Position numbers and translations under genes: made by a program. Shown piece by piece: positions 33,554-45,552 of a DNA stretch of 64,000 nucleotides. The stretch's first letter is position 1, and every line of letters starts with the position of its first letter. This stretch comes from Lichtheimia corymbifera B2541 (taxonomy: Eukaryota > Mucoromycota > Mucoromycetes > Mucorales > Lichtheimiaceae). The DNA is taken from the NCBI GenBank assembly GCA_000697475.1, contig JNEU01001144.1:62001-126000 (forward strand), read 5' to 3'. The notes beneath the pieces are model-generated. The model did not search any database. It had not been told where the DNA came from and saw only the letters and a list, made by a program, of their open reading frames with translations.

Positions 33554-34361
33554 TTATGTCACCTACAAAGGAGTTCCCAAATTACCCATCAGACTGAGGT
33601 TGCCTTTTACCTATAAATGATATCTAGACCTACCACAAAGGACCCATCAAGGAACACAGCCAAGTGTCATTAGCCACCAGTGATCAATGAAGTGAGCTAC
33701 ATAGATGAATGCATAAGTACCCTCATTTTGAAGACTATCCTTGAGACTTACCAAAGGCCATTGATTGATGATGATATGTATAAAAGTAGGAAGAAAGGGT
33801 GTATGATAGTGTTGGTGACAACAGCCTTGTTTATAAGTGAGTGGGCATGGGAATTGTTGTCATGATGGATTGAATTGATAAAGTGGTCAAGCATCTCGGG
33901 AGTGGCGAATCGAAGTGATGGAAAATCAACAGCTGATGCATAGATCCACCTGCGGCTTCAAAGGTGATTTTTGTAGGTGACATAGGTATGTCCGTATGCT
34001 CGACTTCAGGCGTATCCTCAACTTCAGATGTATGCTCAACGTCCATGATTGTAATCGATACATGGGGTGTAGCCTGAACCTTGCCCACTTGACGTTCCTT
34101 TGCCTTGTGCATCATGTCATACTGTTCCTCCAAGACTTGAACACAGATACTTTTGTCATGTGTCATCAAGACGCCAACCAAGGCTTTGGCCTTCTTGAAA
34201 GATAATACGGGACAAATGGATATATCGATCATTGACACTGCTGAGAATTGGTTGAGTGCAAGAGATATTGCTTGAGGAGAATGGCGTACTTGACAGACGC
34301 TGCCGGTGCCGGTGCAAGTGCGATAGTGACGAAAGCTCGTAAAATCAGTCCAGCAGTGGCA

Positions 34362-34396
34362 ATGGTGCGCCAAAATGCCAACGATGTCGTTTATAG
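34362..34396. repeat. Copy 1 of a short direct duplication
   Basis: 35 nt that recur at 35132-35163 with one 3-nt gap and two mismatches. A further shared GAAGCCAAC follows each copy at different distances, suggesting the second copy lost about 50 bp. Confidence 0.6.
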
Positions 34397-35131
34397 GACT
34401 TTGCTATTTGCACCATATCAATATCAGCACCAGACGTAGACCATGCTACCGAAGCCAACTTTTGTAGATGCTTCACGGAGAGATAGCTATATCGAAAGTA
34501 ACAAGGTGGCGTGTATGAGTAGAGTGACTCATCAAGCGACATGATCGAGGTTTACCTTTTTATAAGAATCCAATATTACAATGAGGACAACGACAACAAC
34601 AATGGGAGCAGGATAACAAAGAAACCCTATAAATGATGACCCCAACGATCAGCGCCTATTCACAGGTTGCAAGGTATGGTATACACACAAACCTTGGACA
34701 TTTTATCTTGCAAGCAATCAACGAAGAACGGCAGAGGAAAGAAACGTGTGAGAGAATGATGAACGGCGACAACATCCTTTTATTGTGCATTGTGGGCGTG
34801 GGTATTTCTGTCTGTTGGGGATGATGCATTGATAAATTGAAGCATGAGCTGATAAAGTGATGGGGCGTATGTACCAGGAGAGCCTAGGTGCAATGTTGTC
34901 TATGCATACATCGGTGGGAGATAAGAAATCTATCAAGGAAATCGATCACTTGTAAGCCTAATGCACATACCGATTATTACAAAGGTGACTTACCATGTTG
35001 TCAACCTATTCTTAATAGTGGTGTGCCTGTTCAGCAAGCAGCGAAGATGATCGGATCACCTTTGATATCAGCAATCAAGCCCCACTTGGCATCGCGCATT
35101 CGTAAGTTAAATAAAGGATGGCGCAAGAGAC

Positions 35132-35163
35132 ATGGTGCAAAATGCCAACAACGTCGTTTATAG
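35132..35163. repeat. Copy 2 of a short direct duplication
   Basis: 32 nt matching 34362-34396; see that entry. Confidence 0.6.
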
Positions 35164-36243
35164 TGGAAGAAGCCAACGATCGCGGTGGAAAGACCCAATA
35201 CTTGTCAATTGTCAGGAAACGAGTGCTGTCGTGACGCTTTCAACTGTGTGCATTCTTTACGGATCTGCTATTGTTTCAACTTGGGCGACAAGGAGCATTT
35301 CAACTGAGTGATCGATAAGTGAAAAGCAGGAAAGGGAATAATAGTTGCCAATTTTTCTCCTCTTAGCTTTATTACGTAGTCGCGTTTCCTTGGCAACCCT
35401 TAGTGATTGTGATACTACATACCAACCCACAAGCGATTCCCAGATTTGACAAGGTATTTAGACAAAGTGGGTTGATTGATACGATGCTCAAGAAGACCAC
35501 ATGGATTCTCGCAAAAGAAGAATGGCTGACGCACAGCACCACTTTATCCTTGATTCCCTCTAAAACCAGCATCCCCTTCTTCATAAACTACATTCCCGCT
35601 TACATAAAATGCTAGCCCGTAGGCGATGAATACAAAACCCACATAAATAAAACAGCTGTCCCGTGTACGATTCGCCACCTTTGGCTGTGCTGTGCATAAG
35701 TGGTACCCTCTTTTGCAGATGGATGCTGGATACTCTTTTTGCCTTTATTTGTTTCAAGAACAACATAATGGATGGTTCATTCGTGCAGCTGCGTCATTGC
35801 CCGCAGCATTGCGTTACAACAAACATACCAGAGGATGAATGGATAGACTATAAGTGTATGGCAACATCTGTTATCATGCCCACACAGGTATTGAAGCTCG
35901 TTTCCAGAGGTGCCCCGATCTCAAATTGTATCACCAGCTGCTAGCTTTTGGTTTGTGCGTTACTATCCGCACCGCACATCATATCATTTCTTGTTGTGGC
36001 AAATTCTTAGTCTTCATTTCACAACCTCAAGTTAAGAAAGCCAAGCCAAGTAGATTGGTAAAACACAACGTCATTGAGAAAACCTTGTCCTACCAATTGC
36101 TGCAAGCGAAGGTGCCGTTTTCGAAGGGTGGTTCCCCTCTGATGCGTTGCTGCTGAAGGCGCAGCCCAAACATTATCCTCATGTCCTGAAAGCAAAAAAA
36201 TATATAAAGAAGAAGATTTGTTTTACGAGGCCGTGGAAAAGCA

Positions 36244-38324
36244 ATGTTTCTCTTTCAGCCTTCATATCTTCGAACGTTCTTTGACACAGCAGCAAGTCTA
36301 TTGGAAACGCTGACAGACGACAGCTTTTGGATATCTCTCGTTGGCGATCGTATCTTTTCATTGGTCAAGCGCTACTCTGGGAACGATGCCATCCTCGTTG
36401 GCATTTTCCTCAGCTTAGGACGTAAGTGTATGTCATCTAGTCCGATGCATAATAATCCTTATATTGTATATTTGCTTCCAGCTACATTGCTCTCCATCTT
36501 ACAAGGATGCTATTGGACCATCAAGAATACCTTGGATAGCTGGCTATATGTATCGGTTGAGATCGTGGAAGAAGAAACCATATTTAATCCCGTTCAAGAA
36601 TTCGTCAAGAGACGATACCGAACAATAGAGGAATACAAGGTGAGATAGGAGAGCTTTGAAACATTGTGTTTTTGTGTTTTCCTAATAGCCTACCCCATGC
36701 CTGCTCCCACATAGAATGTTTCAGGTGTTACAACTTACCGAACCATACGGCGCAACAATCGAGATTACGATGAAGAAAGATCACGCCTTGGGCTTGTGCC
36801 TAGTAAGTATGCAGCTCTATCACTTACCATGACCATCCAATGACAATGTCAATTGCTTAAAATTGTAGAATTGGGAACAACGAGCAAGATCGTATACAAG
36901 GGACATACATTGTGGATCCACCGGTACGCTATGTCTTCAATGGATCGAACCACAAGCAAACGATCCATGAGCCGGCAAAGCCGTGAGATCCTTGATGCAT
37001 TGAGCGAATCAAACCTTGTACTTGTGATAAAGTAAGTAGTGGGTGATGATGGATCATGGCACATGACGTGATACATGACAATAGGGTGGCACCACATTGA
37101 CAATTATTTCTCAGGATGCGCAGTCGCAACCTTAAGCTTTTACAAGACATCATACAAGAATGGGTGGACGAGTATTATGATGAACGAGATAGCGAGGTAA
37201 ATAACAGGACCTTTTCATACTATATATGACTACTTGGATTATGCTTACATTGTCAGGGTAGTTGATTGTGTACAAGTGTATGGGTGAATTCTGGCAACGA
37301 CACTGGGGTGAATTGTGCTCCAAGCAGGTGCGACGTTTCGAATCCGTGGTGCTTAAGGAAACCCAAAAAGAGGAGCTCCTCAACGACTTGCTTGCATTCC
37401 GCACACAAAAGGACTGGTACACTGAAACAGGAATCCCCTATCGACGTGGATACCTTCTTTATGGTCCACCTGGTACTGGCAAAACATCATTTATCCAATC
37501 ACTAGCCAGCAAAATGCATATGAATATGGCTCTCATTAGCCTTACCACACCCATGGATGATGACACTTTTACACAAATGCTGATCACTGCACCCAAAAAC
37601 TGCTTTATCGTGATGGAAGATATCGACCACTGTATAATCAATGATGGCGACGGCAGCGAAAATCATCACGGTAGTCGACGTGTTACCGCAAGTGGTCTAC
37701 TCAACGCCCTTGATGGTGTTTATTCGACTGAAGGATCAGGTTTGCAATGACATAGCTGGTAGTAGGGAAATTTCACTCACACCAAGGCTATTCTTTGTAG
37801 TGCTATTTCTCACATGCAATGACATTACGCGTGTGGTACCTGCATTGTTACGGCCAGGACGGGTTGATTACAAGATGGAGTTAGGTTATGCCGATAAGTA
37901 TCAAATCGAAGCTATGTTTTGGCGATTCTTTGGCGAACCTGGATCGAAAAAGGATGCAAGGCTGAAACCTTTTGTTAACAAGTTGCTGGCGTGCCTTCCA
38001 TCCGACTATCTTACACCAGCTGAATTACAAAGCTTTTTCATGATTCACGCGATGGCCTTACGAGCTGGAAAAGCAGCATTGATCAGGACCGGGATTAAAT
38101 TACCAAACGGTAACGCCAAATCTCACGAGGACGTCGATCATATCATACATGATACCGATAGCATCAGCACTGCTAGCAGCATACAACAATATCAGCTCAA
38201 GGCTGCCACACTGGAACATCTCATATCAACCATGCCCACGTTTCTGGAGAAGGTCAAGTACGATAGAGAGCAGGCACATAAACATGAGCAATCTAAGAAG
38301 GAAAAAAGAGAAGACAAGAAATAG
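36244..38324 (+). CDS. BCS1-like AAA ATPase
   Basis: Seven exons: 36244-36421, 36482-36639, 36715-36802, 36869-37031, 37115-37196, 37262-37739, 37801-38324, all phase-consistent, 556 residues. The N-terminus contains a hydrophobic helix (DAILVGIFLSLGPTLLSILQ) and a BCS1-specific domain. The AAA core follows: GYLLYGPPGTGKTSFIQSLA (Walker A), NCFIVMEDIDH (Walker B), sensor-1 LFLTCNDITRV and the Arg-finger region PALLRPGRVDYKMELGYADK. The C-terminus is Lys/Glu-rich. Mitochondrial Bcs1 threads the folded Rieske protein across the inner membrane; fungi also carry several BCS1-like paralogues of unknown cargo. The long acidic/basic tail and divergent N-terminus suggest a paralogue rather than the canonical Bcs1. 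Confidence 0.92.
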
Positions 38325-39219
38325 GGTCGGTGACAAGATGCCATAATTAGACCCAGACAATGAATCATGAAGTAGCTTAGCCCAAATAAAATGCACGCGT
38401 GTTACCCCTGACACACGTAGCAAATAAACGCATACATATTGCTTGCATTTTGAAGAGATGGAAAGGAGAATATAGCTTCATTTTGGAATATGCCGTGCAA
38501 TGAAGTTGACTTGATCCACCGCATTTAGCCAAACGACCGCCAAGGTCATCATCTTATGTACACATCCTATCACAAACAACGTTTGTCCCACGTTGCACTA
38601 CTTGGACAACCAAGTGCATGGGCCACCCTAAGGTTGTATGAGCCTAAAGAGCATGGTTTTTGCTACCCAATGTATACAGCCAATGTTTGATTCGCTCATC
38701 GTGCTTGCAGGAAAACAATCATCCTTCAAATCAAACAGCCCTTTGTTCGGCGGAAACAACATCTTACTTTATAAGGAATTAAAAAACAACGCAACATGAC
38801 ATAGAACATGGTGTATGACACTAGGTAGCTCTTGTACGAGTTATAGAATTAAAACGTCAATGACACCCGTGATAGGTTTGCTCTTATTGCGTAAGGGATA
38901 ATTACACGCATCATGTGGCCATTCGATGTTGTTGCTGCTACTGCTGCTGTTTAAATACCAACCGTGGCTATCCAATTGCTTGTAAGTCTCTGTGCCTTAA
39001 AAGACAGGACGTTCCAAACGTTCACGAGGACATGTGCATGACACACATATATACAATGATTACATGTGGACACATATTATGTCAGTGTGTGGTACTAGCG
39101 GGTTTGCATGGACGACTTGGATGCACGTGATAATGGCCGCTGCCACACAATTTGCCTTTTCCACGCCCCTGCGTTGATAGCTGCGGTCTGGGACTTGCCG
39201 ATACTGCGTAATGGGACAT

Positions 39220-39506
39220 TTACTTAAACATGGGGATAAGGGTATATGACAAATCGGTAGATGCGAGTGATTTAGGACCAACAAATCTCGGCGTGTGGTG
39301 CATAGGGTGGCCGATCAGGGCAATAGATGATAGGGAGTCATAGATGAAAAAGGCATTATGACTTACACTTCTAGCAAAAAAGGGCGTGTGTAGGTGAATG
39401 GGTAATGAAATCAAGCTTGCTTGCATATGATGTACCGGCCTAAATAATCTACTTACAGGAACAAGGCGTGAGATCGGCCGTTCTGCACACTCCTTCTTCT
39501 CATCAT
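39220..39506 (-). CDS. Hypothetical small protein, two exons
   Basis: ATG at 39506, exon 39506-39457, donor gtaagt, acceptor tttttgctag, exon 39370-39220 ending in TAA; phases close exactly and give 66 residues (MMRRRSVQNGRSHALFL, then SVSHNAFFIYDSLSSIALIG). No family is recognised and no conservation can be checked here, so this is only a candidate. Confidence 0.25.
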
Positions 39507-40032
39507 GCCCCAACAACTACCACTGCACCTGCATTTTGCTAGTTTTTCTTTACATCTGATATATGGATTTCCTATGCAATACCCCTTCCTGATGATGCGG
39601 CACTAATCCACCCGAAATTTTGCTATTCTCGATTGTGATGGATGCTGTCATTCTTCGACATTGATATAAAGTTGGCCAAGTCTTTGAAGACGTGCGAATA
39701 CGGTATAATCCAAAATGACGGAAAAGCCAAGTCTTGTGCTTTCATGTGGTCAGACGCACAGCCATCGCCTCGTGCGTTTGTGTGTGCCAGCAAAGAGTAA
39801 GAATCCATCGGAAAGCGACATGCAATGCATAAACCAAATGACCACACACAAATATATACGCACACTCACGCAAGCCGTAACGTATCCCCGTTCATCCCCG
39901 CCCATCAGAGTTTACGCAGAGTAGCCCTCTTCATGGTTTATGTAATGGACCCTGACGACTTGGAAGTCTCAATTCGCGGGAATCACCAACAAAAGTCACC
40001 GCCCTATAATACCCACCCCTTGTGAATGAAGG

Positions 40033-40293
40033 CTATTTGTATAACAGTTTCTCCTGTTGTTGTCTAGCTTTTCTCCTAAACAACCCAACCAAATCGAGAA
40101 ACAGGGAAACCCATTTTTGGGGGAGGAAGAGGAGATTGGATGTAGGAAGGAAAATACTAGAGACACGCACACATAAATCATCTACATAGTGAGAGAAAAA
40201 GATGCCAACTGCATCACATTGGTGATATGAGAAAGAGTGACAGCTATTAGCAATTGCTGCACAATCGGCTGCTACTACGGCCGAGTACATCAT
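40033..40293 (-). CDS. Hypothetical small protein
   Basis: A single 86-codon frame with a true ATG-ATG start (MMYSAVVAADCAAIANSCHS) and a basic, hydrophobic C-terminal half (NLLFLPQKWVSLFLDLVGLF). No family is recognised; it may be a chance frame. Confidence 0.2.
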   Translation of the reverse strand: MMYSAVVAADCAAIANSCHSFSYHQCDAVGIFFSHYVDDLCVRVSSIFLPTSNLLFLPQKWVSLFLDLVGLFRRKARQQQEKLLYK

Positions 40294-41595
40294 GCGACAT
40301 TGGACCGAATGAAAATTCTTGATGGCTCTTTACAAACATCACACATACAACAAATATCTCATCCATCCAATGCAGCAGCAACATATACACTACTATCATG
40401 ATCGTGAGTTAGATCATTAAATCAAAAAGAAATATGAGAGTAATGCTTACTGAGGAAATCCGCAGCTGGATAGCTGAAACAGGGAGGATCACAATGCCAA
40501 AGGGAGAAAGCAAAAGAGCCATTACACGAGAAAGAGGACACGAGAACACAAGTTATTTGCAATATCGGCTCATTGGTACCATCCACTAACCCGCTATACA
40601 TGCTCAAGTGCTACTGCTTAATTTTATGGTTCTAGTCCAATTTGCCATGTCAAAGAGTTTAGTTTGGTAACAATGGAAACTCAAGGATCGGCGTGCCGTG
40701 ATCGGTTTGACACATCCAGAACCATGGGGCTGTATACCGAATGCTTTGTCATAACCCCACATATACAACATTTTCCCTTTTCCTCTATGCTGGCATTAGG
40801 GGTGTTCTATGTAAACATCCTCCTTGTCGCTCTTCATCAGGGCTAACTCTTATTAGTAGACATGCGTCAGCACAAGGTAAAAAACAAATGAACGAGCGAG
40901 AAAAGGTAGGTTACAAGGGAACGGACATGCCATGCACGAGAAGGGAGCGTTAGGGGGAGGAGGAAGGGTCCTTTTAATTTTGGTTTACTTTGCATTTGCA
41001 TACATTGTATTTCCTATTTCGTGGGCCACACGCCCAAGCTGCGTTTCCGGTAGTCTACATTTCTCTCGTTTTCTTTGAATGAAGCACTATTTAGCGCATC
41101 AGGATACGGTACAATGATTGAATGGCTGGGTCCGAGATTTAGAACACATGTCCGTGGGTTATGATGTTGGTGAATTAGCCAGGATAGTACCATCATATGC
41201 AGAAGGTCCTGACACTACAAAGCTATTGTATTACTTTTGGGCTATAGCAATCGGTTATCATGCCGTGTCAATAAAAAAAGCATGCAGATAATAAAAAGGT
41301 CTTGTTACTCCTCCTGTTTGCCTTCTTTGCTTTTCTCTTTCTCTTTCTACTTGTGTGTATCAAAGTTATTTATCTTTACGCATTTCCCGCCATTATAATC
41401 GAACCCCATTGTGCCACCCAAATACCATCATCAACCTATCAACTGGTTTCCCTAGCTAAAAAGCACCTTTTTTATACGAGCAGACGCATATACCTCTCTC
41501 GTTTCTCTTTCTTTTCGTTACCTCTTCTATAATCAGTCACCCTCTCCTTGTCATCATACTTGTGTGTTTGGATCCAATCTGTATTTGTTGTTTAA

Positions 41596-43473
41596 TTGTC
41601 ATCCAAGGAACGACTGAAAAGGCACATACAACACCAGCACGCCGACAACAATCCATCCTTCTCTTTCCCTTTTACTACTATTAACGACAGCAACATGAAT
41701 CGAATCAACAGCAGCTTTGATGGTGGAATACGTATGCACACACCACCCAATTACTACCTTTTCCAAGGAACAAGCAACATAGGTCAACAGCATCAGCAAC
41801 ATCATCATGTTCCACCCCAAGACGCATTGACCACTAGTGCACATACTGCTCATCACCATCCATTGTACGCCACACAGGCAGCTCATCGACAAGACTCCGC
41901 TTCCACAAACATGTCGTTAGCATGGCCCCATACAGCTACAACAAGTGTCTATGACCACAGAAGCCCACCGATGCAACCTTTTGATGGCACTTCTGGAGTA
42001 CATGATTATGATGGTGTGATGGAGAAGGACATGCAACAGTTCCCCAGCGTCGATGAATTTGAAGCCATTGTGCAAGGATACCTCGATAACCTTTCGACCA
42101 AGAAAAGGGACAAGGCATTAGTGGATGGTCACCGATATTCGTTAATTGTACGAGTGCTTAAGGATCCTCGAAACACTGCCATATCAACAGCCCAATTTCG
42201 ATTTTGGGTGAAGAAAATGTTCCAATTGGTGGCCTTACCAACAGGTCAAGATATTGTGTGCCATGATAGCAAGCCGGTAGCAATGCGTGAGGATATTTAC
42301 GGAATCCTAGTAAGGGCACACAAACAAGCCAACCATGGTGGCAGAGATAAGACTTCGGCCATTGTAAGTTTTAAAGGGATAACACTCAATACAGCTATCA
42401 TTATTACACGCGTTCTCTATTATCCCTGACCATGCGGATGAGATGCTGCTGTTGTTGTTCATCCCCCTTTTACCTTTTGTATATATCATCTCCTTGCTAA
42501 CGCAGAAATCAATATGTAGGTTAGGCGACGCTATTCATGGATCCCCAAAGAGCTTATTGCACGGTTTGTTCGGCATTGCCCATATTGCATTGCACGTCGC
42601 ATAGGCAGCCAAAGCCCACCAATAGGCCTTTTGCCAAGGACACCACCCGATGAAGGGGCTGAAGACACAGTTGTAGCAGCAGCTGCAGCAGCTGCTGTAG
42701 CTAATAGCCATCGTCCTCGTCATGTTGAAATGCATCAGAACTATCCACTAGCCGAGTTATCGTATTTACCCGTTAACGATAAGGATCTTGGCATCGATTG
42801 TTGGACAACTGCAGCACATCCACCACCCGGTTGCTATTCACCTACCACAACATCACCCTCGTCTTCTGTCTCTGGACCTTCATCAATAAGCCAACATCAT
42901 CAACAACAAGCACTTTCAACCGCAGTAAGCAGCAGCGGTGTCATGGTCACACAGCACCATCAGCAACAACCATCGATGCTCCTGTCGCCATGTGGCATCC
43001 CATCTGCAACACTTGACGCACCCCAACACGTGGATCATCATCACCACCCACAACAACAACAACAACCTTCCTTCAATATGTGTTATCATGCACCACCTCC
43101 CCATTCAACTTCGCCAGAGGATCAAATTCTCACATTCTCCTCCACAACATCATCAACATCCCCAACCACTGCCATTACTCCTCCTCCAGTATCAGCTTCA
43201 CGGCACCATCATCAACGATATGTAAATGACACACCACCCTCTTACTATTATGCACCACCCCCACCCCCTTCTTATATGACAAGCATGAGGACAGCAAACA
43301 AAGGCAACAACAATGATGATGCAGCAGTAGCTGTTGTACCAGTGGAACCATCCAACAATTCACCATCATCATCATCGCGCCAAACTACTGCAATGTACCA
43401 TCCAAATACATCAACAACTCATGTCATGATGGGCCAATCACATGCTCCTCCTCCTTCACTACGCAACTTTTAA
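41596..43473 (+). CDS. Regulatory-type protein with an integrase-like HHCC zinc motif
   Basis: Two main exons: about 41596-42363 and 42520-43473 (intron 42364-42519, phase 0). The conserved core, about residues 145-275, starts PSVDEFEAIVQGYLDNLSTK. It includes HRYSLIVRVLKDPRNT and FRFWVKKMFQLV. It ends HKQANHGGRDKTSAI, then RRRYSWIPKELIARFVRHCP YC, which is an HX4H...CX2C zinc site as in the N-terminal domain of retroviral and Gypsy integrases. The rest is His/Gln/Ser/Pro-rich. No DDE catalytic core follows, so it is not an active integrase; a domesticated DNA- or protein-binding role is the likely reading. The 5' end is uncertain. The first frame opens after a TAA at 41593 with no ATG, and its first residues SSKERLKRHIQHQH look like the end of a C2H2 finger, so an upstream exon may exist. 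The first internal ATG is at 41695. Confidence 0.72.
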
Positions 43474-43932
43474 ATTTACCATAACCAGCAGAAGAAGAAA
43501 GGTATACACAGCGAGGTGTTGTTGATGGGCATATACATGAGGAGGATGAAACTTGTCTATACATTTATGGCAGCAGCAACAGTAGTAGCTAGTAACAACT
43601 ACTTTTATGATGTACTTAGCTTTTATGTGTGCTTTATCCATTTTCTCTTTCTTACACACACTCCCCCCTTCCTCTCCTCCCTTGTTCTCAATCCGCCATC
43701 TCCAACCTCTCTGGATCCTTTTTTCATGCTCACGGCCCTATACATATAATGCTTCTTTGTGTCGTTCTATGCTTTCTTTCATCATCAGTTTATCATATCA
43801 TCAGTTCACACATTCACACGCACAAGTATTTGTATTTGCTTTCTCTATTTTTCTGCAAGCTCTCTTATATAAAGTCGTTGTTTTTTGTTGCCATAATAAT
43901 ATATTTATGTTTGAAAACGTGCATAGAGTAGT
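43474..43932. other. Convergent 3' region
   Basis: Pyrimidine-rich sequence between the stop of the HHCC protein and the stop of the small membrane protein. No gene supported. Confidence 0.5.
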
Positions 43933-44389
43933 CTATTTAGTGCATTGACTAGCGAGCATATCCGTGATGATGAAGCTTTGATGAATGTTGTGCTGCTGCA
44001 GTGGATGAGTAAGGTGGGCGAGCGGTACGCCTTGTAATGATGGTTCAATCCAAATAACGTTGATGGCACACGAAAACAAGGATGACCAATGATAAGGATC
44101 CGAGAAAGGGTGTATAAACTCATAATCGCTTGCGATCGCTGTTGCATATATTTAATCATCCTCCACATACGAGCGCGGCACCATGCACAGTGATTGAGTA
44201 ATATCGACGACATGCAGTCAAAGTGATAAGAGCAGTAAATAGATTGATGAACGCTGCGAGTACGTAATAGGCTGTAGGACCATGTTATCGTAGGGAGTGA
44301 TCAACCAATCGATCGTTGCTGTCATAATGTCATCGAAGATTTGAGTTACTATAATTGATCATTGCTGAAATTGTGAAGCTGACTGACAT
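43933..44389 (-). CDS. Hypothetical small membrane protein, three exons
   Basis: Exons, minus strand: 44389-44350, 44271-44171, 44118-43933. Donors are gtaact and gtatgt, acceptors tcctacag and gattatgag; phases 1 and 0 close exactly, giving 108 residues. The protein begins MSVSFTISAMINYTYYVLAA and continues with a hydrophobic helix (FINLFTALITLTA) and a basic CRRYY. The C-terminal half is mostly polar (FIHPFSDPYHWSSLFSCAIN ... HPLQQHNIHQSF). No family is recognised. The exact closing of the frames supports a real gene, but there is no homology evidence. Confidence 0.4.
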
Positions 44390-44761
44390 GCCAACACCGA
44401 ACGAAAGACTGCATAAGAGCAAGAGCAAAATCGATGTATAGAGTCTCAATTGTGAAGGAAAATAGTGCTTGATCGTGATCCCTGCATCAGGTCGCGTGTC
44501 ATCGCTTATCCACTATTTATCACACACAAGTAAATTTCACGCATGGAAGACCTTCTTAGCCCTTGAGCCTTTTTTTCCCTCACTCACCGATATTCGTCGC
44601 TTGCAAATCTCGCGAAACAAATCTTGCAAATGCATACCATCCAGGACTGACCCATTGGCGCTATCAACATGTGTTGCCTCGTGTAGATTGTGATCATGAC
44701 CTCATGCATGCTATATAAACATTGCTTGTTTAAGAAAGTGAACGATATTTTATGCATTGGT
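44390..44761. other. Short intergenic stretch
   Basis: About 370 bases between two small minus-strand genes. It should hold the promoter of 43933-44389. Nothing else seen. Confidence 0.4.
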
Positions 44762-45374
44762 CTATGCTAAACTACTTGGCCTATTCATATACCGCTGATG
44801 TAATCGGTCCAATTCTTTCTCGAGCGTTGACATTACCAATTGTATCGTGTAGCGAGTTGCGTTAGACCTCCATAGCATAAAATGAGAACGTGGCGGATTG
44901 CAATTTGAGCATAGTTCTTGATATAAAGCCAAGGTCATGCTGAACTATAAATGAGGCAGGTGATGAGACAACAGATTAGGTGTGAGTTCTATGCATGCTC
45001 GTTACCAAAGTCGGATGTAATCAAAAGCCAAATTCCACGGCCGTGAGTTATCAAGGAGCGTCACTCCTTTGGCAAGGCTGTTCTTGTTGAGACCTTAGTC
45101 GTCCAAGCCGGTCGAGTCATTACCCACGCAGCAAACTAGTCATTACTCAAAAGGATAAGATACACTTTTGCAAGCACAGTTTTCTTGTCGCACCTATGGT
45201 TTCCAGAGCCAAGTTGTATGTAAGCACCAGATCAAAGTCGCTGTTGTCACGCTGGGATGCCACATGGCTTTGCTGCGGCTGGATCACATGTTGTGGTTGT
45301 ACTTGCTCTCCTTCTAAGCTCCAAGTATATGGGTAGGCATTATGATCTCCCCCGAATGCGATACACCTTGACAT
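44762..45374 (-). CDS. Hypothetical protein, three exons
   Basis: Exons, minus strand: 45374-45194, 45093-45006, 44939-44762; donors gtgcga and gtaacg, acceptors gactaag and tagttcag; phases 1 and 2 close exactly, giving 148 residues. The protein starts MSRCIAFGGDHNAYPYTWSL. The middle reads NSDFDLVLTYNLALETIGLN then PWNLAFDYIRLCMTLALYQE, an alternating-helix pattern like a TPR-like pair. The C-terminus is LERELDRLHQRY-like (STLEKELDRLHQRYMNRPSS). I do not recognise the family. The three separately weak frames become one clean protein after splicing, which is the main support. Confidence 0.5.
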
Positions 45375-45552
45375 GTACCAAAATCGACTGTATATCCCAG
45401 TATGATCCTTCCCCTTCTCTCTCCTTTCATAACATCACTGCAACATGTCCGTTAGAACCATGTATCATTCCCCAATCCCTGTATACTGCGCATGTCGTGT
45501 ATTACCGCCTTTAATCAAAGAACTACGGATTGTACAATGTTGTGGAGGATGA

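Larger units (their letters stand above)
33554..36243. other. Region of unresolved coding fragments, possibly a decayed gene or element
   Basis: Several minus-strand stretches look protein-like but do not join in phase. About 34542-34345 starts MSLDESLYSYTPPCYFRYSY; 34345-33990 includes FKKAKALVGVLMTHDKSICV; 33950-33752 reads YASAVDFPSLRFATPEMLDH and ends at a good donor (TGG|gtaagt). A hydrophobic alternative frame (AFWRTIATAGLILRAFVTIA) overlaps the first. A segment at 34362-34396 recurs at 35132-35163. Plus-strand fragments at about 35663-36156 are also open but unrecognised. No transposase motif was identified. A broken gene or an old element is the most likely reading. Confidence 0.35.
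38325..41595. other. Long intergenic stretch with two weak small-gene candidates
   Basis: More than 3 kb. Two minus-strand candidates are listed separately (39220-39506 and 40033-40293). Otherwise only short frames with no motif. C/T-rich sequence at about 41300-41560 looks like the leader of the next gene. No transposon, tRNA or repeat array was recognised. Confidence 0.45.

Noticed and set aside
34288..34380. Hydrophobic frame (AFWRTIATAGLILRAFVTIA) as an Oxa1/Cox18-type helix
   Set aside because: A TAA stands just before it, no acceptor lies between the stop and the helix, and the later conserved Oxa1 parts could not be found.
39700..40030. CA/AC-rich frames as possible coding sequence
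   Set aside because: Short, low-complexity and without consistent starts or splice sites.
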